Part shown: positions 1 through 5,780 of the stretch, in pieces
Layout: each line of letters begins with the position of its first letter
Position numbering within the stretch: position 1 is the first letter of the stretch
Source of the DNA: Dehalococcoidia bacterium
GTDB taxonomy: Bacteria; Chloroflexota; Dehalococcoidia; GIF9; AB-539-J10
Assembly (NCBI GenBank): GCA_030606385.1
Contig: JAUWGN010000046.1
Coordinates: 1 to 7,298 of the forward strand
Direction of reading: 5' to 3'
DNA length: 7,298 nt
Made by a program: the position numbers and the translations under genes
The notes under the pieces: model-generated
Database searches by the model: none
The model's input: the letters and a program-made list of their open reading frames with translations, nothing else
Told to the model about the DNA's origin: nothing

Positions 1-1436
1 ACCATATTGGCGCTTTGCGTTATATCTTACCTCAACTTGATTGTCCTGTTTACACCGCTGAGTTTACCGGGAAATTGCTCTCTAGCGGGTTCAAGCAACG
101 AGGGATGAAGGATAAATCAAAGCTAAATATAGTTTCCTACGGGGATAAAATCAGGCTTGGTAGCTTTACCGTGGAGTTTTTCCCGGTGTGTCATAGTATT
201 CCTGATACTACGGGGTTAATCATTGATACCCCTTTAGGCATCATAGTCCACAGTGGTGATTTCAAGATTGATTACACACCGATAATTGGCAAGCCAACTG
301 ACCTTAGTCGGCTGGCGCAATTAGGAGGGAAGGGTGTTTTACTTCTTCTCTCCGACTCTACTTATGTTGAGCTTTCTGGATATACTCCTTCTGAAAAGGT
401 GGTCAGCGATGTTTTAAGTAATATCATTGCTGGGGCTTCAGGAAGGGTAATTATAACCACTTTTGCTTCCCTTGTTTCTCGCGTACAGCAGGTAATCGAC
501 GCTGCTGCTAAACACAATCGCCGTGTGTTTATCACCGGACGAAGTATGAAGGAGATAGCGCGAGTAGCTCTGGAGTCAGGTTATCTCGTTGCGCCTCCGG
601 GCATTTTCTGCCAGAGTGATGAGCTTAAATATTTGGCGCACAATCAAATTGTGATATTAGCTACCGGGAGTCAAGGTGAACCTACCTCTGCTTTAGTGAG
701 GATAGCTAATGGAAACCATGACCAGGTGCAGATTGTCCCTGGTGACACTGTGGTGATATCAGCAACACCTATTCCTGGTAATGAAGCGTTGATTAATAAA
801 ACCATCGACAGCCTTTTTCAGCAAGGTGCTTACGTGGTTTATGATAAATTAGCTCAAATTCATGTCCATGGCCATGGCAGTCGAGAAGAGTTGAAGTTGT
901 TACTTACCCTGGTTAAGCCTAAGTTCTTCATCCCTATTCATGGCGAATATCGCCATTTAAGCTTGCATGCTAAGTTAGCTGAAACTCTGGGCATGGCTAA
1001 GGATAATGCCTTTGTCCTTCAAGACGGAGATATACTTGAATTAGATAAGGAGAAGGGGAAGGTTGTGGGTAAGATTGCAATGGAGGACATTTACGTGGTT
1101 GGTTCAAAGACATATGCCCTGGATAGCGCTGTGTTTCGTGACCGAAAGCAGCTTTCTCAAGATGGAATTGTAGTGGTAGTGACTGTCATTGATGTTAAAG
1201 GTGGCAAACTAGCAAGGAAGCCTGAAATTCTAAGCCGGGGGTTTGTTGATACCAAGGATGGACAGAGGCTGATCAAGCAAAGTCAGGAGGTAGTGGTAGC
1301 AGGCTTAAAAAGTACCCCAAAGTGTTTATCTAACCCTGATGCTGCTGATGCCAGGGTTAAAACGCTCCTGGCAGATTTCTTCTACAAGCAAACTCATCGC
1401 CACCCTATAATTATTCCGATAACTGTGGAGGCATAG
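1..1436 (+). CDS. rnj: Ribonuclease J (MBL/beta-CASP family), 5' end cut off by the window edge
   Basis: Metallo-beta-lactamase/beta-CASP ribonuclease, a cytoplasmic enzyme of mRNA decay and rRNA maturation (endonuclease and 5'-3' exonuclease in the family). The reading frame is open at base 1: bases 1-5 read ..AC CAT, the Asp-His of the HxHxDH metal motif, followed by Ile-Gly-Ala. Roughly 78 N-terminal residues therefore lie outside, and the in-frame TTG at 15 is not the start. Counting that TTG as residue 1, later metal ligands are present: His60 (PVCHSIPD), Asp82 (HSGDFKID), His287 (HGHGS) and His309 (PIHGEYRH). The beta-CASP part carries TTFAS (148-152), TGRSM (174-178) and ATGSQGEP (216-223). 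The C-terminal domain has LSQDGIVVV and ILSRGFV and ends in the usual HPIIIPITVE. The FASxxxRVQQ segment has Ser where many homologues have His. All visible ligands are kept, so it looks active. Family assignment is very secure; J1 versus J2 type is not decidable here. Confidence 0.95.
   Translation, partial: HIGALRYILPQLDCPVYTAEFTGKLLSSGFKQRGMKDKSKLNIVSYGDKIRLGSFTVEFFPVCHSIPDTTGLIIDTPLGIIVHSGDFKIDYTPIIGKPTDLSRLAQLGGKGVLLLLSDSTYVELSGYTPSEKVVSDVLSNIIAGASGRVIITTFASLVSRVQQVIDAAAKHNRRVFITGRSMKEIARVALESGYLVAPPGIFCQSDELKYLAHNQIVILATGSQGEPTSALVRIANGNHDQVQIVPGDTVVISATPIPGNEALINKTIDSLFQQGAYVVYDKLAQIHVHGHGSREELKLLLTLVKPKFFIPIHGEYRHLSLHAKLAETLGMAKDNAFVLQDGDILELDKEKGKVVGKIAMEDIYVVGSKTYALDSAVFRDRKQLSQDGIVVVVTVIDVKGGKLARKPEILSRGFVDTKDGQRLIKQSQEVVVAGLKSTPKCLSNPDAADARVKTLLADFFYKQTHRHPIIIPITVEA
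1427..1431 (+). promoter_or_regulatory. Ribosome binding site of ftsK
   Basis: GGAGG lies inside the last codons of the RNase J gene, 13 bases before the ATG at 1445. The spacing is longer than the usual 5-9 bases, but this is the only Shine-Dalgarno-like match before that ATG. Its position within the upstream gene suggests that ftsK translation is coupled to RNase J translation. Only 8 bases separate the two genes and no promoter is visible there. Confidence 0.5.
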
Positions 1437-1444
1437 TTTTTCCC

Positions 1445-3613
1445 ATGCGCAAGGGGAAACATAAAGCAACTTCCAGATTAAAGCGGGGAAAGACAAAAAA
1501 CCAATCAGCAGTGAAGCAATTCGCGGCTTTCTTTGTCAAGCCTTTAGTATGGAGGCTCATATTAACTCTTGTCACAGTAGGGTTGCTTTATCGGTTCTAT
1601 CCCATTTTAGTCGAGTCGGGAGCTGCTGTGCTTGACTTGTTTGGTCTCGGGCTGGTTCTGATAGCCATCGCAGTGGGTGTGATAGTCTGGTTGGTGAAGG
1701 GACGGCATTTTCCTCTTCTAACGAGGCGGTGGAATCGGTTTGTGGGAGGAGTCATCCTTGCCATAGCTATTTGGGGAGCACTTTCTTTTTTCAGCCCTGG
1801 TAGTGGCATTCTAAACGAGGCTACATTAGGAGGCAAGATTGGTCAGAGCATAGCCAGTGCTCCTGGTGTTGTGGGTGTTTTGAGAATAATTGGGCTTGTC
1901 CTTCTGGGGACTATTTTAATAATCCCCGATGAAGTCTGGCATGCGATAACCACTATAGGCCAATATTGTCGTCACGCCTTTAGACGTATTTGGGCTCGCC
2001 TCCGGCGCCGAGCTGTTATTACGCCAGGTGTCCCTGCTGAAACCATTCCGGCTGAGCCTACTCCCGCTGAACCCAGTCATATTGAGGTTCCTGAGGTAGA
2101 ACAAGCAAGACAGGTAGAGCAGGTAATAAGGGAGCATGAACTAATTACTACCCCTGGTGGTTGGCAACTTACGCCGATTGAGATTCTGGATAGACCGGTA
2201 GAAGTGGAGTTGTCCCAGGATGATGTTAATAAGCGGGCTCGAGTGATTGAAGAAGCGTTAGTTAGCTATGGCGTGGAAGCTAAAGTAGTGCAAACAAACA
2301 TAGGTCCTACGGTGACACAGTTTGGTGTTGAGCCAGGCTGGGATAGGAAGTATAAGGAGATCAAGGAGAGGGATAGGTATGGCAGTACTCAAACACGATT
2401 AGAGGAGGTATCGAAAGTCAGGGTCAGGGTAGACCGCATAACATCTTTAGCTAACGATTTAGCTCTAGCTTTAGCTGTCCACAGCATTAGGATTGAAGCT
2501 CCTGTGCCTGGGAAGTCGATGGTAGGCATTGAGGTTCCCAATACCGTGTTTGGGGCAGTTTCTCTCCGTAGCGTGATAGAAACCACAGCCTTTCAGAAGA
2601 TTAGAGCTAAATCAAAGGTAGCCATTGTTTTAGGGAAAGGTGCTGGCGGTGAAGCAATTGTGGCTGACCTGGCTAGAATGCCTCATTTGCTCATTGCTGG
2701 TGCTACCGGCAGTGGTAAGACTGTTTGTTTGGAGTCCATTATTTGTTGCTTGCTTTTACATAACAGTCCTGACGATGTCCAGTTCATTATGATTGACCCA
2801 AAGCGGGTGGAATTAGTGGTTTTCAATGGGATACCTAATCTAGTTGCTCCGGTGGTTGTGGACACTGACAGAGCCTTAAAAGCATTGCGCTGGCTTAACC
2901 ACGAAATGGATAGGCGCTATCGTCAGTTTGCCCAGGTGGGGGTGCGTAACATTGAAGGTTATAATAAAGACCGCTCACTTGAAGAGACGCTGCCATATTT
3001 GGTGCTTGTCATTGATGAGCTAGCTGATTTGATGATGACAGCCTTTGATGAAGTGGAGCGGTGTCTTTGCCGATTGGCTCAGCTGGCTCGAGCCACTGGC
3101 ATCCATCTTATTGTAGCTACTCAACGTCCCTCCGTTGATGTGATTACCGGACTTATTAAAGCCAACTTTCCTACTCGAATTAGCTTTGCAGTTACTTCCC
3201 AGATTGATTCGCGCACTATTCTTGATACAGCAGGCGCTGAGAAATTGCTTGGTAGGGGTGATATGCTTTACATGCCTACTGAAGCCGCCAAGTCCAAGCG
3301 CCTTCAAGGGGTTTTCGTCTCTGATTCTGAAATACAGAAATTAGTATACTTTTGGGGAAATCAACGCAGGCCAGGGGCGAGCCTTATCAATTTTGATGAA
3401 GTGGATGAATTAACTTCTTCAGGTCAAAGAATTGGTACGTTCAAAGATCCCCTTTTGGAGGAAGCGAGGCAGATGGCGAAGGAGCATGAGCATCTCTCCA
3501 TTTCCTTCCTACAACGCCGTCTTCGCATTGGTTACCCCAGGGCTGCTCGTCTTATGGATGCACTACAACAAGAAGGTTTGGTGAAGACACCCCTGCCTGG
3601 GGAAGGAGGTTAA
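1445..3613 (+). CDS. ftsK: DNA translocase FtsK/SpoIIIE
   Basis: Membrane-anchored hexameric ATPase that pumps chromosomal DNA through the division septum. It is 722 residues, near B. subtilis SpoIIIE in size and much shorter than E. coli FtsK. It has a basic N-terminal tail (1-34); four likely membrane segments (about 35-53, 64-85, 98-116, 143-162); a basic stretch and a short Pro/Glu-rich linker with PAEP repeated (about 175-225); an alpha domain (about 240-380); a RecA-like motor with Walker A GATGSGKT (419-426) and Walker B LVLVIDE ending at Asp524-Glu525; ATQRPSVDVITG (558-569); and a C-terminal gamma winged helix (about 667-712) with the DNA-reading helix QRRLRIGYPRAAR. The alpha domain contains a charged insertion at about 298-325. 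The gene is probably co-transcribed with RNase J, 8 bases upstream. The ATG at 1445 is the natural start, since it leaves the positively charged leader intact. The stop overlaps that of convergent galU. Confidence 0.97.
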   Translation: MRKGKHKATSRLKRGKTKNQSAVKQFAAFFVKPLVWRLILTLVTVGLLYRFYPILVESGAAVLDLFGLGLVLIAIAVGVIVWLVKGRHFPLLTRRWNRFVGGVILAIAIWGALSFFSPGSGILNEATLGGKIGQSIASAPGVVGVLRIIGLVLLGTILIIPDEVWHAITTIGQYCRHAFRRIWARLRRRAVITPGVPAETIPAEPTPAEPSHIEVPEVEQARQVEQVIREHELITTPGGWQLTPIEILDRPVEVELSQDDVNKRARVIEEALVSYGVEAKVVQTNIGPTVTQFGVEPGWDRKYKEIKERDRYGSTQTRLEEVSKVRVRVDRITSLANDLALALAVHSIRIEAPVPGKSMVGIEVPNTVFGAVSLRSVIETTAFQKIRAKSKVAIVLGKGAGGEAIVADLARMPHLLIAGATGSGKTVCLESIICCLLLHNSPDDVQFIMIDPKRVELVVFNGIPNLVAPVVVDTDRALKALRWLNHEMDRRYRQFAQVGVRNIEGYNKDRSLEETLPYLVLVIDELADLMMTAFDEVERCLCRLAQLARATGIHLIVATQRPSVDVITGLIKANFPTRISFAVTSQIDSRTILDTAGAEKLLGRGDMLYMPTEAAKSKRLQGVFVSDSEIQKLVYFWGNQRRPGASLINFDEVDELTSSGQRIGTFKDPLLEEARQMAKEHEHLSISFLQRRLRIGYPRAARLMDALQQEGLVKTPLPGEGG

Positions 3614-4482
3614 ACTTTACTACGGACAAGATGGCTTAAATAATCCTTCAACTCCGGCCCTATTTCAGGATGTTTCAAAGCCATTGCTATTGTGGCTTTA
3701 ATCCACCCTGGTATTGTGCCAGCATCATAATAGTCGCCTTCAATTTCATACCCAAATATAGCTTGTCTTTGGAGCAACCGCTTTAATCCATCGGTCACCT
3801 GAATCTCACCACCTATGCCGAAGCTGGTGGACTGTAATTCCTGGAAGACCTCCGGCGTAAGCACATATCTGCCCATGATAGCGAGATTTGACGGAGCCTT
3901 CGATGGCTCTGGTTTTTCTACCATGTCCATAACTTGGTAAACATTCTTGGCTACCTTCTTCGGTTTAATTATGCCGTACCTTGCTATCTCATCTGGCTCC
4001 ACTCTCTTCAAGGCAACAACGCTACCTTGATATTCATCGAAGATTTTTAACATTTTTTTAAGCACCAGTTCTCTTTGCTCAAAGAGGTCATCGGGAAGTA
4101 TTACGACAAATGGCTCTTTGCCTACTACATCTTTGGTGGAGAGCACAGCGTGCCCCAATCCAAGCAATTCTTTTTGATGGACAAAGCAGATGTTGGGCAA
4201 GTCCGCGAGGTGAGATATTTTGGCTAACAGATCCTCTTTGCCCTTTTGTTCCAGGATGTGCTCCAGCCCTACGCTTTTATCAAAGTAATCCTCGATGGCT
4301 GCTTTTCCCTGGGACGTGATTATGATTATCAATTCAATTCCGCAAGCGGCACATTCCTCCACGGCATATTGGATAATTGGCTTATCTACCAGGGGCAGGA
4401 TTTCTTTGGGAATGGATTTGGTAATGGGCAGGAATCTTGTCCCCCAGCCAGCGGCGGGAATAACTGCTTTTCTAACCTTCAC
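3610..4482 (-). CDS. galU: UTP-glucose-1-phosphate uridylyltransferase
   Basis: Makes UDP-glucose from UTP and glucose 1-phosphate, the activated sugar for glycans, glycolipids and storage or compatible polymers; cytoplasmic. Features are the N-terminal nucleotide-binding loop PAAGWGTRFLP followed by TKSIPKE, then LVDKPIIQYAVEE, GLGHAV, the metal-binding LPDDLF, a VEKP motif, GIGGEIQVTDGL and GDYYDAGTIPGWIKA. These are the GalU hallmarks in order, and about 290 residues is the normal full length. Start: a TTG at 4488 is in frame and overlaps the apgM stop as TTGA. The GTG at 4482 gives the family-like N-terminus MKVRKAVIPAAG and has a GGTG Shine-Dalgarno-like match 8 bases upstream, so I prefer 4482. 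The gene is the second of a two-gene minus-strand unit with apgM. Its stop TAA shares a TTAA with the stop of ftsK. The motifs favour GalU over the related glucose-1-phosphate thymidylyltransferases. Confidence 0.95.
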   Translation of the reverse strand: MKVRKAVIPAAGWGTRFLPITKSIPKEILPLVDKPIIQYAVEECAACGIELIIIITSQGKAAIEDYFDKSVGLEHILEQKGKEDLLAKISHLADLPNICFVHQKELLGLGHAVLSTKDVVGKEPFVVILPDDLFEQRELVLKKMLKIFDEYQGSVVALKRVEPDEIARYGIIKPKKVAKNVYQVMDMVEKPEPSKAPSNLAIMGRYVLTPEVFQELQSTSFGIGGEIQVTDGLKRLLQRQAIFGYEIEGDYYDAGTIPGWIKATIAMALKHPEIGPELKDYLSHLVRSKV

Positions 4483-4484
4483 TT

Positions 4485-5702
4485 TCAAGCACCAAATTTG
4501 TCTAATTTTAGAGCGTTAGCCATAGCCAGCGGCATTATTTCTATTGCGGGGAATCGTCCTAAACCACCAGCAAGGCAGGCTTGCTCTGAGAATTCGGTCA
4601 CTCTATCAAGTCGACACCATTTAGAGCGAAGCATAAAAGGAACGGGATGCCAGCTATGCATGGCCAGAGTTGCTGGGGTGGAATGGTCTCCAGTAATAAT
4701 GAGAACATCAGGCTCTAATTTGAGCAACAAAGGAAGTGCAGCATCAACTTCCTCAATGGCTTGCACTTTAGCCTCGAAGTTCCCATCCTCTCCTCTAGAG
4801 TCTGTTGCCTTAAAATGGATGAAGAAGAAGTCGAAATTTTCATAATTACGGCGCAGACTTTCTAGCTGGTCTGTTATGTTGTTACCTGAATGAAGCACCT
4901 CCATCCCCACCAGTTTAGCCAAACCTCGATACATGGGGTATAGGGCGATGGCTGCGGGCTTTAATTTATAGATCGCAGGCATGGAAGGTATGTCGGGATA
5001 TTGGGAGAATCCGCGCAACAACACCATGTTGGCCGGGGAGACGTTGTGAGCAGGGCGAAGCAGTCTCTCGGCCTGGTGCACGAATTTATTGGCAATCTCC
5101 GCCATTTTTTCTGCCTTCGTGGACAATGCCTCTATCTTCCTGGGAGCTAACCCTGTTTGCTGAGGGTCAGAATCGGTTAATTGGGGTGACAACTCATCGC
5201 CTCGAAGGATGAGCACGAATCTATGTTCCTTCACTGGCGATACTATGATTTCAGTTCCAGGGATACTAATCTCATTCAATAATTGACATAATCTAGTATT
5301 TTCCTCTGTAGAGATTCGTCCTGCCCTCCTATCAACGATAATTCCCTGGTCATCAACGGTGCAGAAATTACCTCGGGCGGCGACATCGCTTTTCTTTAGT
5401 GCTAAATCTATCCCAAGCGCTTCAATGATTCCCCTGCCGATATTATATTTAACGGGGTCGTATCCGAAGAGTGCTAAGTGTCCTGGCGTGCTGCCAGGGG
5501 TAATTCCCGGGCTTACCGGGTCGATGAGTCCGCAGAGCGATTCCTGGGCTACTTTATCCAGGTTAGGTTTTCTCGCTGATTCTAATTCTGTCTTGCCGGT
5601 TTTGGGATGAGGCAGACCACCTACGCCGTCTATCACCAATAGTACTATCTTTGATGGCGAAGTACGGGAGAGCTTCTTAATATGCTCAAATTCAATCATC
5701 AC
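4485..5702 (-). CDS. apgM: Cofactor-independent phosphoglycerate mutase, archaeal type (ApgM)
   Basis: Interconverts 3-phosphoglycerate and 2-phosphoglycerate in glycolysis/gluconeogenesis without 2,3-bisphosphoglycerate. It belongs to the alkaline-phosphatase superfamily, in the archaeal-type branch (COG3635) distinct from GpmI. The protein is 405 residues, normal for the branch. Counting from the GTG at 5702: metal-ligand Asp25 in LLVIDGVGG; ARKPNLDKVA (43-52); the phosphorylated-serine motif PGITPGSTPGHLALFGYDP with Ser71 as the likely catalytic residue; NIGRGIIEALG (87-97); DVAARGNF (106-113); DSRGEDGNFEAK (301-312); ITGDHSTP (336-343) with Asp339-His340; and the HSWHPVPF His pair (His349, His352). 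Start choice is between GTG 5702 and ATG 5699, adjacent codons; neither has a clear Shine-Dalgarno sequence. It is the first gene of the unit with galU and is divergent from the ROK kinase. The phosphonopyruvate decarboxylase-related name sometimes given to this family is less likely. Confidence 0.94.
   Translation of the reverse strand: MMIEFEHIKKLSRTSPSKIVLLVIDGVGGLPHPKTGKTELESARKPNLDKVAQESLCGLIDPVSPGITPGSTPGHLALFGYDPVKYNIGRGIIEALGIDLALKKSDVAARGNFCTVDDQGIIVDRRAGRISTEENTRLCQLLNEISIPGTEIIVSPVKEHRFVLILRGDELSPQLTDSDPQQTGLAPRKIEALSTKAEKMAEIANKFVHQAERLLRPAHNVSPANMVLLRGFSQYPDIPSMPAIYKLKPAAIALYPMYRGLAKLVGMEVLHSGNNITDQLESLRRNYENFDFFFIHFKATDSRGEDGNFEAKVQAIEEVDAALPLLLKLEPDVLIITGDHSTPATLAMHSWHPVPFMLRSKWCRLDRVTEFSEQACLAGGLGRFPAIEIMPLAMANALKLDKFGA
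4491..4494 (-). promoter_or_regulatory. Weak ribosome binding site deciding the galU start
   Basis: On the minus strand GGTG lies within the last codons of apgM. It is 8 bases before the GTG at 4482 but only 2 bases before the TTG at 4488. Spacing therefore favours the GTG. The match is short, so translation of galU may depend mainly on ribosomes finishing apgM at the TGA (4487-4485), 2 bases ahead of the GTG. Confidence 0.35.
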
Positions 5703-5708
5703 ATCGTC

Positions 5709-5738
5709 ATTTTAGCTGTTTAAGGGTGTTATTGACAA
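5709..5738 (-). promoter_or_regulatory. Putative sigma70-type promoter for apgM-galU
   Basis: Read on the minus strand: -35 TTGTCA (5738-5733), an 18-base spacer, then -10 TAAAAT (5714-5709). Each box is one base off consensus. Transcription would begin near 5702-5703, at the first base of the apgM start codon, which would make the message leaderless or nearly so. This fits the absence of a ribosome binding site. It is inferred from pattern only. Confidence 0.4.
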
Positions 5739-5761
5739 GCTTGCTATTGGCGAAATAGTAT
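5732..5761 (+). promoter_or_regulatory. Putative sigma70-type promoter for the ROK kinase unit
   Basis: -35 TTGACA (5732-5737) is a perfect consensus match, followed by an 18-base spacer and -10 TAGTAT (5756-5761; four of six). The start of transcription would fall near 5768, leaving a leader of about a dozen bases before ATG 5781. The -35 box overlaps the -35 box of the opposing promoter by five bases, so the two promoters are likely to compete. This is inferred from pattern only. Confidence 0.42.
5736..5743. repeat. 8-base perfect palindrome in the divergent promoter region
   Basis: CAAGCTTG is a perfect palindrome overlapping the ends of both -35 boxes. Its symmetry does not extend beyond eight bases. 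It could be a half-hearted operator for a dimeric regulator or simply chance, since an 8-base palindrome is not rare. No regulator gene is visible in the window. Confidence 0.25.
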
Positions 5762-5780
5762 GTGAAGGTTGGTAGTGTGA

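Noticed and set aside
861..879. CCATGGCCATGG tandem palindromic bases in RNase J
   Set aside because: It is explained by codons for the conserved HVHGHGS metal-binding motif.
2033..2080. Repeat-like coding for PAEPTPAEP in the FtsK linker
   Set aside because: Short Pro/Glu-rich repetition is normal for the flexible FtsK linker, and the bases are only loosely repeated.
3020..3307. Antisense open frames inside ftsK (also 1597-1836, 1916-2137, 2389-2586, 2683-2865), inside the RNA-sense ROK gene (5955-6284, 6245-6442), and plus-strand frames within galU and apgM (4110-4319, 4295-4519, 5359-5610)
   Set aside because: All are fully contained in well-supported genes, have no domain signature and lack convincing ribosome binding sites.
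3590..3602. CCCC-TGCCT-GGGG stem just before the ftsK/galU stop codons as a possible bidirectional terminator
   Set aside because: The stem is only four pairs and no T-run follows on either strand, so it does not qualify as an intrinsic terminator.
4246..4845. A 199-codon open frame on the plus strand across the galU-apgM junction
   Set aside because: It lies antisense to two genes with unmistakable family motifs, and its translation shows no recognisable domain. It is a shadow of the coding strand.
5730..5749. TATTG direct repeat (5730-5734 and 5745-5749) as operator half-sites
   Set aside because: Five bases at a 15-base spacing is expected by chance, and the spacing does not place both on one helix face.
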